From contig CM030707.1 of assembly GCA_017979445.1 (NCBI GenBank), positions 26,505,756-26,569,755 on the forward strand: a DNA stretch of 64,000 nt. The letters are read 5' to 3'. A program made the position numbers and the translations under genes. Shown in pieces: positions 1 to 11,504 of the stretch. The stretch's first letter is position 1, and every line of letters starts with the position of its first letter. The notes under the pieces were generated by a model. The model was not told where the DNA came from, searched no databases, and worked only from the letters and a program-made list of their open reading frames with translations. This DNA comes from Akebia trifoliata. Taxonomy: Eukaryota > Streptophyta > Magnoliopsida > Ranunculales > Lardizabalaceae.

Positions 1-23
1 TGTGTCGGTTCGGAAGAATTCAT
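1..23 (-). CDS. gag: T1 gag, first codons only (truncated by window edge)
   Basis: A minus-strand ATG at 23-21 opens a reading frame beginning M-N-S-S-E-P-T and running off the left edge. The same context (caccATG followed by a Ser/Tyr-Ser-Glu-Pro start) is found at the T2 gag start at 30103, and the 110 bases upstream also match, which fixes the start. Nothing of the capsid or knuckle region is visible. Confidence 0.6.
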
Positions 24-230
24 GGTGACGGTGAAAGATCTGAGAAAATACGGAGGTTCCTTTGGTTGCTTATATTTCTTTTGTTTGGCCACCTTTGGGT
101 ACAGAAGACCAATCATTACTATCTTATTTACAAAAAGAAAAATGCATGACATTTTATTAGGTTGGGTAAAGTTATTTATTTTAAAGTAAACGAGTTTTAA
201 ATAAAAGAGTTCTTAAGCTCGAAGCCGACA
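24..230 (-). other. T1 leader immediately upstream of gag
   Basis: The reverse complement of about 24-150 aligns by eye with 29975-30102 of T2, including a shared stretch reading gtaccca.aggtggccaa. It is non-coding and conserved between two elements whose LTRs have diverged, so it may hold translation or packaging signals. From about 150 to 230 nothing is recognised. Confidence 0.5.
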
Positions 231-494
231 TTAACGAGAAGTTGGCATCAACACGGGACTGGCAAAACATTTTGCAAAAAGAATTACATCAGCCGGAGCT
301 GGCATCGACACGGAGTCAGTAAAATTAAAAAGATTTTATCAACATGGAGCTGGTATCGACACGGAGTCGGTAAAATTTAAAAACGATTTCATCAGCACGG
401 AGCTGGCATCGACACGGAGTCGGTAAAAGTTAAAATGATTTTATCAGCACGGAGCTGGCATCGACACGGAATCGATAAAATTAAAAAGATTTCA
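230..494 (-). repeat. T1 leader tandem array, distal part (CTCCGTG array)
   Basis: About five degenerate units of roughly 50-53 bp. On the minus strand each carries a core of the form gactccgtgtcgatgcc followed by agctccgtgctgatgaaa and an A/T-rich spacer. The array resumes at 10552 after the E1 insertion. The unit looks like an old internal doubling, since it contains two CTCCGTG half-units 19 bp apart. Confidence 0.85.
490..494. repeat. E1 target-site duplication, left copy (tttca)
   Basis: The five bases before the E1 LTR start are tttca. The same five follow its end at 10552-10556. A 5-bp TSD is typical of Ty3/gypsy integration and fixes both ends of E1. Confidence 0.9.
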
Positions 495-912
495 TGTAAC
501 ACCCTGGATTTTCAACTCGTATCTCGAGGAAATTAAATGGTGAGATTTCGAGGAAAATGTCGAAGGAGAGATTTAGAGTAAAATACTCGAATATGTTATG
601 ATTAATTTTGAGGAAAACCGACTCGCCATTAGATTAGATTCAAAAGGATCGAAATATATACATTAGCCTGTAAGCAAGTCCGAATTCGAACTCGGATAGA
701 GAAGTTATAGAATCCTCGAATTTCGTGTTAAGTGGGACCCAAAACAGTGGAATTTCGTTAGAGCGAGAATCGAAAAGATTTGATGACACCATTAGATCCG
801 AATCGAAAAATTATTCGAAATGGTATATTCGTTTGTCGTTTTCCGAGTCCGAATAGTTAAGTTACGATCGAAACTAGAAATAAGGGGGAAATTACAAGTA
901 TGCCCCTCAACT

Positions 913-922
913 TTATATAAAA
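913..922 (+). promoter_or_regulatory. Putative TATA box of E1 5' LTR
   Basis: tatataaaaa lies about 420 bp into the LTR and is followed by a pyrimidine-rich stretch. The 3' LTR counterpart near 7521-7531 reads ttattataaaag, so the box differs between the copies. Promoter function is inferred from position and sequence only. Confidence 0.45.
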
Positions 923-1657
923 AGGAATCTGATTTTCTTTATTTCATTCTTTCCTCTTCTTCTCTAAAGAACTCAACTCAGCCATTTTTTTAGACCTAGG
1001 GTTTGAACCCATTCCTATCAAGATCTATCCCAATCAAGCCCGAGTTGAACCTCGACGAAGAGGCAAAGTCGTCGGTGTTGTCGAGCTCTACGTCCTCACC
1101 CCATCCAACCTCCATTTCCTCTTCTTTTCTCTTGGTCTCCCACAAGAATCAGCAAGTGGGTTTTTATATAATCACTTGGAACCTCATCCATATCATAGGA
1201 GAGTCGTTGTTGGTCATTAGGAAGCGGGGAGAACACCTTCAAAGAGGGTTTCACAACCAACCACTCCGTTGGCACCCGAGTTCAACCACTTTCGGAACTT
1301 CGAGCCGCCTAACATTGATCCTTAGTGTTGATTCATCACCATTGGCGTCGACAAGCAAGTAAGGGACCTCCAATTCTTATTGGTAGCTTTAGATTTTCGA
1401 AATGTGCATTTAGGGTTTTAAAACAAAACTTATTGTTTGCATTTAAATCATAGAAATTTGTGTTTGATTTCAAATTCATGGTAGAGGTAGTGTTTTGCTT
1501 ATGTTTGATCGAATTTTGATAACAAAATCGTGGGTGGGTAGAATGGTTCGAAGAATGAAAAAGGAAATCGAAAAAGGGATCGAAAAACCCAAAAATCGCG
1601 AGTGAGGTTCAGGCTGTGTAGGCGGGTAGGGTCGGTCCACCGGCACCTACCGAAGGC

Positions 1658-1822
1658 ATTCTGTCGGTCCCACCGACAGAATGAAGCTTCTACCACCGAT
1701 GAAGTTAAACAGCGCGAGAAATTTTACACTGTCGGCAGGACCGTCGGTTCCACCGACATCTGCCGATGTATATTCTGTCGGTTCCACCGACAGAATCCTG
1801 GTTCTGCCACCGACAGCCACCG
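1658..1822. repeat. CCGACAG hairpin cluster in E1 LTR
   Basis: Two perfect 10-bp inverted repeats (arms ATTCTGTCGG and CCGACAGAAT, 5-nt loops tccca and ttcca) lie at 1658-1682 and 1772-1796. Between and after them are further partial copies (tgtcggcagg, ccgacatctgccga, ccgacagccaccgacaga). The cluster is repeated in the other LTR near 8264-8428. Confidence 0.85.
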
Positions 1823-3959
1823 ACAGATACAGTTTTGATCAGAACAATGTTCTGACTCTTGGCTTGACCTCCTCACACCTTATACACTATTTGTCACCCT
1901 TTATTTCATTAAAAACATTTAAGTAAATGTCCTCTTCAAGTTTAAGTTCTTTAATGAAATTAAGGTTTTACCCCCCATTTCGGAACAATGGGAATGGTTT
2001 TAAGATTCAAATCTCAAATGATCAAAATCCGAATTTTGGTTTCAAGAACAAAACGTAATTTTCGACGTTTTCGGCAAGTTTTCAAAATGAAATAACTTTC
2101 GCGTTTCTTTGAATTAGATTACAAAAACTATATGGTGTCGAATCTCATGATCAAGACTTTCATTTCGAAAAAACCATTTTTAATTTCGAGAACTTTGAAA
2201 AATTGAGTTTCGACACTTAGCCAAATTTTCACCAGCTTTCTCTATTTTTAACAGCTTTGATCCCGAGCATTGCTGGGACCTTGTTTTTGAATAAACTTTG
2301 GGTTTTCAATGGAAAGACCAAAAGAATGACTTTGGAAGATTGAAAATGAATGGTTGATTTGAAAGGACGAAAAATGAGAATGTTGAGAGAATGGGAAAAG
2401 GGAATGAACGGTAAAATGTCAGAATCACACCCGAGGGGTGATGTGATGTCTACATTTTACATTGTATGTTGTATGTAGGTTGGTGAAAGGATATCCAGGT
2501 TATTAATGAAAGGGTTGCATGTTTATTTCCGATTATGTTAGCGCTTGCGCTGAGTACTGTTATTTATTTTAGGCCGATTGGCCACGGTTGCATGGTAGGA
2601 ACTGGATATCCGTTCTCAACCCTGTTCTGTTAATTTCTCTTTTGTTTTAAATGAAAAATCATATATGTACGTAGCTATTTTGTGAGCTGTTAAAGGGTTT
2701 GTGAATGCCTGAAGGGATAGTGTGTCACATCATCCGGAGGGGTACACTATCCTGGGATGTACGGTAGGGACCACCAAACTCATACGTGGTATGGGACGCG
2801 TATGAGAGTGGAGTCACAACTGGAATCCGGGCCCATTCCTTTCTTATCTTTACCAGTGAACGTGTATTGTAAAGGTGGTCGTATACGAGTGGAGTGTCAT
2901 TTGGGAATCACATGCACGCCTGATAGGCATAGACGAAGATGATTAGTCAGTGATCACTAACAATCTAGTAGTAGTCGAACGTTCTGACACATCGAAAAGA
3001 GACCCATTGCTTACGGTCACGTCAAACGGCCAGCCTGAGCCGGATAAATGGTCCCACAAGCGTGGTAGACACGACCAGCCACAAAATCAGGAACTACGAT
3101 GTTATTGGGGAATATCATGTCCCGACTGGGAGCGATCCAGTCGTGAATCCCAACTCTTTAATTCCAATACTCCACCACTTGTATTATGTATCTGTTGTAT
3201 ATATTTCATTGTTATTATAGAATTATAACTGAAAGCATGTCTATCGTTTTAATGTTGTCAATGGTATTTGCATAGAATGGAAAATGTATAATGAGTATGG
3301 ATGATTGATGCCATGTGTAATCTTTAAACTATTTAGTTGCTCATCCCTGGCTATATGTACCAGTTGATCGTATTTTATCTTGTAAAATCTTGCATGTATT
3401 AAAATGTTCAGTATGCTTTATTCGATCATGCTTAGGAAGGGTTATTGGTAGGAATTGGCTGTGGACTTGCTGGGTAACTTTCGTTACTCACCCTTTCCTT
3501 CCTATTTTTTTTTGAGTTTCAGCGCTTGCAGCTGTCGAGGCAGGCGTAGAGACAGTAATTGAGGAGTATCTGGTCGATCAGATCGACGATCAGATTTTAT
3601 TGCCTGGTGAGCACTAGGGCCACATCCCTTAGTGTTGTCAGTTTCATCCAGGATGTATGTAGTTTTTGGATTTGAGAGTTTAGGCCTCTGTTAGAGTGTG
3701 AGTGTTTTGGTAAGCTTGTATATTGATAAATCTTCCGCACTCTGATCTACTTACATGTTAGATGTAATTAGTTTTCGCTGTTTTTTTTCCTGTATCTACA
3801 TTTTTATATACAGGTTTTGTTATAAATTGGTTTATCAGGTTTGAGTTCCGTGAAACGCTAATATAAATAGAGGAGACCATGCCGAAATTTCGAGGTGCCA
3901 CCTAGTACCTTGGGATTTGGCCTTGGGATTTGTGTTAGCGTTTGGCGGGGCGCCACAGA

Positions 3960-3971
3960 TGGTATCAGAGC
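3960..3971 (+). other. E1 primer-binding site (initiator Met tRNA type)
   Basis: tggtatcagagc begins 2 nt after the 5' LTR end. It is the standard plant retrotransposon PBS complementary to the 3' end of initiator methionyl tRNA. It confirms plus orientation and the LTR end. Confidence 0.95.
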
Positions 3972-4315
3972 ACAATATTAGATCCGTATGGGATACAGAT
4001 CCATTATATTTTGGAGAATAGACTGATACCGCATACATTAGAGATAATTATAGAGCGTCACTAGGAATCCGATGTCCGAGCTTATCAGTGGTTCCGTATT
4101 GGGATTACGAGCTCTCCCGTGTCTAGAAGTCCGTAGAGCCTAGTAAGCCTAAGATAAGATTTTAGGTTCATTCTACAGTAATGAAAATGGTGTTCATTAC
4201 TAGATTCCGTATTATAATAATGGTTAATGCTTTCGTAAGAATGATGTTGACATGGATCTAAGGAGTACCTTGCTTCTGATAAATAGTAGATTACTGAACT
4301 CGCAGGTTAGGAAAG

Positions 4316-5470
4316 ATGCAAGGAAGTAGAGTTACAACTGGACCCACGACGCAGAGTCAAAGTGGTGGGGAAGACCTACCTGGGTCGAGTAAACTCACCA
4401 AGATAGAACAGTTAATAGAAGCAGTCTCGGAATTATCCCATAGTCAAGCACGCATGGAAAAGAGACAATCAGAGATGTTTGAGGCTCAAATGATTATAGT
4501 GGGACAACTGACAAAGAGGTTAGAGAAGATAGAAGAAAAGCTCGACCATTATTTTAAGGATGAATCCCAAAAGAACCATAGAGTAGATATCCCAGCACAG
4601 GGAGGATTACGAGAAGAAATAAGGATAATACAATCATCGCCTCCAAGCCTATTTGAAGAAGGGCACTTAGGATCCAGCAAGAGACAGACAATTACGAAAC
4701 TAGTAGGGTCACGGGAAAAACGACCATACATAAGTAGCGAGACTATAGAAATACCTGTGCAAGAGATGGAAGAGTTTTGTAAGAAACAACATCATATGAT
4801 GTTAAATCGATCGAAAGGAAAAGTGATAGCGTGTTATGAATGTGGTAAGTTGGGACACATAGGGGTGCAATGTTCAGGTCCACGTCGACCGATTAAAGAT
4901 GCGTGGCTCAGAAAGATGTTAGATGGGAAAGTTCAAGGAACAATAAGGTCATCGGATTTTAACAAGGTCGATGGCATGCTTATACCATCACAAGCGGACC
5001 GAACTAGTGGTCGTAAACGGGAAGGGATGGAATTACAAACGTGCCAGGGACAGACCAGTCAACCCTCGACTTCTCTTCCTTCCAGATCAGACCTAGCCAA
5101 GAGACCAATGTATTCGAGGCAAATCTCCCCGGGATCAGTTTACCCACAGAATAGAGCTACTCAACCACCGAGTTGTGGGGTTCCCTCATCACCAAGTCAT
5201 AGAGTGGTTGGAACTCCAACGAGGCTAGTAGGGACAAGAGAACCAACAAGACAGGTCCAGAGAGTACAGACTCCAGTTTACCGATTGCCCACTCCACAGA
5301 AATCTACGAAGACAAAGTCATTAACCTGTTATGGGTGTGGTCAAGTGGGACATATTAGGAGAGAGTGCCATCTATCACAGTCGCAGGCAGGGATTGTGAC
5401 CCAAGAGGAACCAACTGTTTCCGACAATGTCTTAGAAGGTACGATTTTTAATTATAATGTTAGAAATTAG
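4316..5470 (+). CDS. gag: E1 gag-like protein with two zinc knuckles (384 aa)
   Basis: Uninterrupted 384-aa frame starting at ATG 4316 and ending TAG at 5468-5470, about 345 bp after the PBS. Residues about 25-80 are charged and heptad-like (KLTKIEQLIEAVSEL, then QLTKRLEKIEEKL), so probably coiled coil. A CCHC knuckle (CYECGKLGHIGVQC) sits at 173-186 and a second (CYGCGQVGHIRREC) at 338-351, joined by a Ser/Pro/Arg-rich linker. I do not recognise a Retrotrans_gag capsid domain where it would normally precede the first knuckle, so this may be a capsid-less nucleocapsid-type gag. Usual chromovirus Gag has one knuckle. With pol gone, the element would need enzymes in trans. The frame is open in a heavily mutated neighbourhood, which fits recent insertion or selection. 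Confidence 0.8.
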   Translation: MQGSRVTTGPTTQSQSGGEDLPGSSKLTKIEQLIEAVSELSHSQARMEKRQSEMFEAQMIIVGQLTKRLEKIEEKLDHYFKDESQKNHRVDIPAQGGLREEIRIIQSSPPSLFEEGHLGSSKRQTITKLVGSREKRPYISSETIEIPVQEMEEFCKKQHHMMLNRSKGKVIACYECGKLGHIGVQCSGPRRPIKDAWLRKMLDGKVQGTIRSSDFNKVDGMLIPSQADRTSGRKREGMELQTCQGQTSQPSTSLPSRSDLAKRPMYSRQISPGSVYPQNRATQPPSCGVPSSPSHRVVGTPTRLVGTREPTRQVQRVQTPVYRLPTPQKSTKTKSLTCYGCGQVGHIRRECHLSQSQAGIVTQEEPTVSDNVLEGTIFNYNVRN

Positions 5471-6424
5471 AGTCCTATACAATATTGATTTCCTTTAGAT
5501 CATATATTGTTGCTAAGATTTTTCACACTTATCGGAGCTAGAAATTTATTGAGATAGATCTAGTAATAAAACTAGTTACACCACTATCGAAAAAGTTGTT
5601 GAGAACTATGGGACAAATAATGTTGGTGAGATAGGCACAGTTAGGTAAGGTAGGAAGGAGTATTATGAGTAGAAATGTATGTTGCGATATAAGTGTAGTC
5701 ATAACATGATAATAGTATGGTGTTGAGTATGTGTGGATTAAGGCTAAAAGTAAATGTTAGAAAGTGAGGGTAGAATGATGCCTTGTAAAGGAGGAATTAG
5801 GTTTTTGAAAAGATTAAGTAGGAATCTACCGAATAGAGGTGTGCAATCTAACAATCGAAATTTGGTGTGTGACAAAAACGAACGAGTATTTGAAGGTAAA
5901 ACTTGATGTGTAAAAGATGCGCTTCATTAGGAGATGTAAGAAATGAATTTATGAATGGGGAAGCATGTTGAATTTGACGATTGTATAAGTGAATAGTATT
6001 GCTAAAACGAATTGGAATGACGGTAGGGAAGACTTAGGTAGAAATGTAGTTTTGAAAACAAGGTGAATCAATATAAGATACGAGGAAGAATAATGTTGTG
6101 ATAAGGTTGCATTGATGGTGACTTAAGGGAATTGTGAGAAAATAGATGAAGAAGGTAAGACAACGATACTGTTTACGAATTGAAATTCACGAGAGATAGC
6201 TGTGAGATTTGTCAGGGCTAATCATGGTACTATCAGTATTGGGTGATAAGTGGAAATATGTATGATTTAGGAAAAATATATAGTTACATGAATAAGAATT
6301 AATTGATATTACAATGATATTTAAACAGTAGCCGGCCAATACTGTGATTTTGGGAGTAGGAAAAGAAGGCATGTGACTTGCGGCTTATGGTACCGTTTGA
6401 AGTAGTCGAATAGATCTTAAGCAA
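5471..6424 (+). other. E1 interior without readable gene
   Basis: Nearly 1 kb of A/G-rich sequence between gag and the integrase relic, with stops in all frames. It stands where protease, RT, RNase H and most of integrase would be in an autonomous relative. I could not recognise any RT or protease motif. The short open frame on the minus strand at 6187-6372 is not supported. Confidence 0.6.
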
Positions 6425-6490
6425 GTTCACCGCGTGTTCTACGTGCTATGCCAAAGAAGTATTTGTCAGACCCTTCACGCGTGATTTAAT
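6425..6490 (+). pseudogene. Relic of Tekay-type integrase C-terminus in E1
   Basis: Translation gives V-H-R-V-F-Y-V, a frameshift at 6446-6447, then M-P-K-K-Y-L-S-D-P-S-R-V-I and a stop. This resembles the segment near the end of Tekay/Del polyproteins (pattern VFHVSMLRKY...DPSHV). It is short, so chance similarity is possible, but order and spacing fit. It shows E1 lost an internal pol block rather than never having one. Confidence 0.6.
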
Positions 6491-7059
6491 TGTGAAATAA
6501 TTTATTTGATGTAAGAGTTACCCTCATGATTAAGGTTTTTAAATCACGAAGATTATGACAAAGGCCTTGAGGAAATATCACAATAAGCAAAACTTGGAAT
6601 ATGGATTCGAATGTAGAAATATTGGTGTATGGGGAATAGAGGTTTGATGTGATTTGTGAAGTAGTATTAGTATAATGGTGTTTGTAGCAAAAACAACGCA
6701 TCGAAGAGTGATTTTCATTGTAGGTACAAGTACGCATAATAGGTGATGTAGTTGGTAAGGAAAACAATGATAAAAGATAGAGGAGGTATGAAGGAATTAT
6801 CGATAGAAATTGGTGGGGAATTGACATGATGCGAGTTGACTGTATTTGATGATTATACAAATGATAAATTAGTTGGGGCATGAGAATGATTCGGAGTGAT
6901 TAATGGATGCATGTATTGGGTTGATGAAAACTATGTGACATGTGGTTAGGAGTTATAAAAGAAATGGGCTTGAAAACTTGAATGAATGATAATCGCATAC
7001 AGGTGTTGTTGGTTATACATATTGTGTTAGTAGGGTGGCGAAAAAGTTCGATAAGATAT
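6491..7059. other. E1 3' interior, no gene seen
   Basis: About 570 bp of A/T/G-rich sequence between the integrase relic and the polypurine region. No coding or repeat signal is recognised. Confidence 0.5.
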
Positions 7060-7102
7060 GATTCAAATTTCGAGGACGAAATTTTTATTAAGGGGGGGAG
7101 AA
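7060..7102 (+). other. E1 polypurine tract region
   Basis: The sequence runs through a cgaggacgaaattttt motif and then aagggggggagaa directly against the 3' LTR start at 7103. Purine runs at this position prime plus-strand DNA synthesis. The upstream motif is typical of Tekay/Del elements. Confidence 0.9.
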
Positions 7103-10100
7103 TGTAACACCCCGGATTTTCAACTCGTATCTCGAGGAAATTAAATGGTGAGATTTCGAGGAAAATGTCGAAGGAGAGATTTAGAGTAAAATACTCGAAT
7201 ATTGTTATGATTAATTTTGAGGAAAACCGACTTCGCCATTAGATTCAAAAGGATCGAAATATATACATTAGCCTGTAAGCAAGTCTGAATTCGAACTCGG
7301 ATAGAGAAGTTATAGAATCCTCGAATTTCGTGTTAAGTGGGACCCAAAACAGTGGAATTTCGTTAGAGCGAGAATCGAAAAGATTTGATGACACCATTAG
7401 ATCCGAATCGAAAAATTATTCGAAATGGTATATTCGTTTGTCGTTTTCCGAGTCCGAATAGTTAAGTTACGATCGAAACTAGAAATAAGGGAAAGGAAAT
7501 TACAAGTATGCCCCTCAACTTTATTATAAAAGGAATCTGATTTCTTTTATTTCATTCTTTCCTCTTCTTCTCTAAAGAACTCAACTCAGCCATTTTTTTA
7601 GACCTAGGGTTTGAACCCATTCCTATCAAGATCTATCCCAATCAAGCCCGAGTTGAACCTCGACGAAGAAGGCAAAGTCGTCGGTGTTGTCGAGCTCTAC
7701 GTCCTCACCCCATCCAACCTCCATTTCCTCTTCTTTTCTCTTGGTCTCCCACAAGAATCAGCAAGTGGGTTTTTATATAATCACTTGGAACCTCATCCAT
7801 ATCATAGGAGAGTCGTTGTTGGTCATTAGGAAGCGGGGAGAACACCTTCAAAGAGGGTTTCACAACCAACCACTCCGTTGGCACCCGAGTTTAACCACTT
7901 TCGGAACTTCGAGCCGCCTAATATTGATCCTTAGTGTTGATTCATCACCATTGGCGTCCACAAGCAAGTAAGGGACTTCCAATTCTTATTAGTAGCTTTA
8001 GATTTCCGAAATGTGCATTTAGGGTTTTAAAACAAACTTATTGTTTGCATTTAAATCATAGAAATTTGTGTTTGATTTCAAATTCATGGTGTAGAGGTAG
8101 GTGTTTTGCTTATGTTTGATCGAATTTTGATAACAAAATCGTGGGTGGGTAGAATGGTTCGAAGAATGAAAAAGGAAATCGAAAAAGGGATCGAAAAACC
8201 CAAAAATCGCGAGTGAGGTTCAGGCTGTAGGCGGGTAGGGTCGGTCCACCGGCACCTACCGAAGGCATTCTGTCGGTCCCACCGACAGAATGAAGCTTCT
8301 GCCACCGACGAAGTTAAACAGCGCGAGAAATTTTACACTGTCGGCAGGACCGTCGGTTCCACCGACATCTGCCGATGTATATTCTGTCGGTTCCACCGAC
8401 AGAATCCTGGTTCTGCCACCGACAGCCACCGACAGATACAGTTTTGATCAGAACAGTGTTCTGACTCTTGGCTTGACCTCCTCACACCTTATACACTATT
8501 TGTCACCCTTTATTTCATTAAAAACATTTAAGTAAATTTCCTCTTTAAGTTTAAGTTCTTTAATGAAATTAAGGTTTTACCCCCCATTTCGGAACAATGG
8601 GAATGGTTTTAAGATTCAAATCTCAAAGGATCAAAATCCGAATTTTGGTTTCAAGAACAAAACGTAATTTTCGACGTTTTCGGCAAGTTTTCAAAATGAA
8701 ATAACTTTCGCGTTTCTTTGAATTAGATTACAAAAACTATATGGTGTCGAATCTCATGATCAAGACTTTCATTTCGAAAAACCCGTTTTTAATTTCGAGA
8801 ACTTTGAAAAATTGAGTTTCCGACACTTAGCCAAATTTTCACCAGCTTTCTCTATTTTTAACAGCTTTGATCCCGAGCATTGCTGGGACCTTGTTTTTGA
8901 ATAAACTTTGGTGGTTTTCAATGGAAAGACCAAAAGAATGACTTTGGAAGATTGAAAATGAATGGTTGATTTGAAAGGACGAAAAATGAGAATGTTGAGA
9001 GAATGGGAAAAGGGAATGAACGGTAAAATGTCAGAATCACACCCGAGGGGTGATGTCTACATTTTACATTGTATGTTGTATGTAGGTTGGTGAAAGGATA
9101 TCCAGGTTATTAATGAAAGGGTTGCATGTTTATTTCCGATTATGTTAGCGCTTGCGCTGAGTACTGTTATTTATTTTAGGCCGATTGGCCACGGTTGCAT
9201 GGTAGGAACTGGATATCCGTTCTCAACCCTGTTCTGTTAATTTCTCTTTTGTTTTAAATGAAAAATCATATATGTACGTAGCTATTTTGTGAGCTGTTAA
9301 AGGGTTTGTGAATGCCTGAAGGGATAGTGTGTCACATCATCCGGAGGGGTACACTATCCTGGGATGTACGGTAGGGACCACCAAACTCATACGTGGTATG
9401 GGACGCGTATGAGAGTGGAGTCACAACTGGAATCTGGGCCCATTCCTTTCTTATCTTTACCAGTGAACGTGTATTGTAAAGGTGGTCGTATACGAGTGGA
9501 GTGTCATTTGGGGATCACATGCACGCCTGATAGGCATAGACGAAGATGATTAGTCAGTGATCACTAACAATCTAGTAGTAGTCGAACGTTCTGACACATC
9601 GAAAAGAGACCCATTGCTTACGGTCACGTCAAACGGCCAGCCTGAGCCGGATAAATGGTTCCACAAGCGTGGTAGACACGACCAGCCACAAAATCAGGAA
9701 CTACGATGTTATTGGAGAATATCATGTCCCGACTGGGAGCGATCCAGTCGTGAATCCCAACTCTTTAATTCCAATACTCCACCACTTGTATTATGTATCT
9801 GTTGTTATATTTTGAATTATAAACTGAAAGCATGTCTATCGTTTTAATGTTGTCAATGGTATTTGCATAGAATGGAAAATGTATAATGAGTATGGATGAT
9901 TGATGCCATGTGTAATCTTTAAACTGTTTAGTTGCTCATCCCTGGCTATATGTACCAGTTGATCGTATTTTATCTTGTAAAATCTTGCATGTATTAAAAT
10001 GTTCAGTATGCTTTATTCGATCATGCTTAGGAAGGGTTATTGGTAGGAATTGGCTGTGGACTTGCTGGGTAACTTTCGTTACTCACCCTTTCCTTCCTAT

Positions 10101-10551
10101 TTTTTTTTAGTTTCAGCACTTGCAGCTGTCGAGGCAGGCGTAGAGGCAGTAATTGAGGAGTATCTGGTCGATCAGATCGACGATCAGATTTTATTGCCTG
10201 GTGAGCACTAGGGCCACATCCCTTAGTGTTGTCAGTTTCATCCAGGATGTATGTAGTTTTTGGATTTGAGAGTTTAGGCCTCTGTTAGAGTGAGAGTGTT
10301 TTGGTAAGCTTGTATATTGATAAATCTTCCGCACTCTGATCTACTTACATGTTAGATGTAATTAGTTTTCCGCTGTTATTTTCCTGTATCTACATTTTTA
10401 TATACAGGTTTTGTTATAAATTGGTTTATCAGGTTTGAGTTCCGTGAAACGCTAACATAAATAGAGGAGACCATGCCGAAATTTCGAGGTGCCACCTAGT
10501 ACCTTGGGATTTGGCCTTGGGATTTGTGTTAGCGTTTGGCGGGGCGCCACA
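7103..10551 (+). repeat. E1 3' LTR (3449 bp)
   Basis: Starts TGTAACACCC and ends CGCCACA, followed by TSD tttca. It repeats all landmarks of the 5' LTR: TATA region near 7521, CCGACAG hairpins near 8264-8428, and the short open frames. Differences are few and scattered. Confidence 0.92.
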
Positions 10552-10997
10552 TTTCATCAGCACGGAGCTGGCATTGACACGGAGCCGGTAAAAAGATTTC
10601 ATCAGCACGAAGCTGGCATTGACACGGAGCCGATAAAAATTAAAACGATTACATCAGCACGAAACTAGCATCGACATGGAGTCGGTAAAATTTAAAAACG
10701 ATTTCATCAGCACGAAACTGGCATCGACACGGAGTCGGTAAAATTTTAAAAATGATTTTATCAACATGGAGCTGGCATCAACACGGAGTCGGTAAAACGA
10801 ATTCCATCAGCACGAAGCTGGCATCGACACAAAGTCGGTAAAAATTGAAAAATGATTTCATTAGCACAGAGCTGGCATCGACACAGAGTCGGTAAAATTT
10901 AAAAGTGATTTCATCAGCACGAAGCTGGCAACGACGAGGAGTCGGTAAAATTTAAAAATGATTTCATTAGCACGGATTTGGCATCGACACGGAGTCG
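10552..10997 (-). repeat. T1 leader tandem array, proximal part (CTCCGTG array)
   Basis: Starts with the second TSD copy and continues the array interrupted at 494. About nine units of 45-53 bp with the same core (cggagctggcatcgacacgg on the plus strand) and A/T-rich spacers. The same family forms 29262-29925 in T2 at the equivalent place upstream of gag. Confidence 0.88.
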
Positions 10998-11504
10998 GTA
11001 TGACATTTTGCAAAAGTAGATTAACTGATGGGTCATGGGCTTGATTCGAAATAGGATATGAGTCGTGGACCCAATCTGAGATGGATATGGGTAGTGGACC
11101 CATTTGAGGTGGATTAATAATTGCGGTGTTACCCCCTTTGATAATATTTTGGTGAATCCTGAGATTGAATTGTGTATACCAACCCATTAAATAATTCATT
11201 TATACAATGATTTTTCACAAAGAAACTAAAGGAAATTTTATTGAACTATTGAAAATTATTTGACAGATAAGTTTTTCCTTGAATAACAATTTTCAATAAC
11301 TCTGTCTTAGATTCTTTTACATGGACGCTTGGATTTATTTTGATCGTCATTAGGATTGCTAGGCCAATTAGGCTTGCTTCTCTTGGTTCTAACGACTAGC
11401 TCTTTGAACTCTACTGGTCCATCTGGATATCCTAAGGTGCGCTTGTTCCAAGCCTTCTCAATGAGATACACTAACTTTTCAGTCAATAGTTCGGGAGGAA
11501 AGAA
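10998..11504 (-). other. T1 leader between array and DUF7745-like ORF
   Basis: About 500 bp. On the plus strand 11085-11110 carries short repeats of the type gtggacccaatctgag / gtggacccatttgag, recalling single units of the T2 array at 28340-28925. No gene is supported. Confidence 0.45.

Larger units (their letters stand above)
495..3957 (+). repeat. E1 5' LTR (3463 bp)
   Basis: Begins TGTAACACCC and ends CGCCACA, matching 7103-10551 over its length. Such a long LTR is unusual for a chromovirus. It contains a TATA-like box near 913, a cluster of perfect hairpins at 1658-1822, and short open frames (for example 1003-1362) that recur in the other LTR and are not taken as genes. Compared with the 3' LTR it has a duplicated gatta near 632 and other small indels. 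Confidence 0.92.
495..10551 (+). mobile_element. E1: non-autonomous Tekay/Del-like LTR retrotransposon with large LTRs (TR-GAG type)
   Basis: Complete element of 10057 bp: LTRs 495-3957 and 7103-10551, an initiator-Met-type PBS 2 nt after the 5' LTR, one gag-like ORF (4316-5470), no readable pol, and a polypurine tract next to the 3' LTR. The stretch reading atttcgaggacgaaatttt just before the PPT, and LTRs opening TGTAACACCC, are hallmarks I associate with Tekay/Del chromoviruses. A relic of the integrase C-terminus (6425-6490) shows it derives from an element that once had pol. The two LTRs differ only by scattered substitutions and small indels, so insertion is recent compared with its host T1. 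Confidence 0.88.

Noticed and set aside
230..494. Regular repeat spacing resembling a CRISPR array
   Set aside because: Units are degenerate, spacers are A/T-rich and similar to each other, and the context is a plant retrotransposon.
1003..1362. Open frames repeated at 7611-7971 in E1
   Set aside because: They lie in the LTRs, are duplicated with the LTR, show frameshift differences between copies, and have no domain features.
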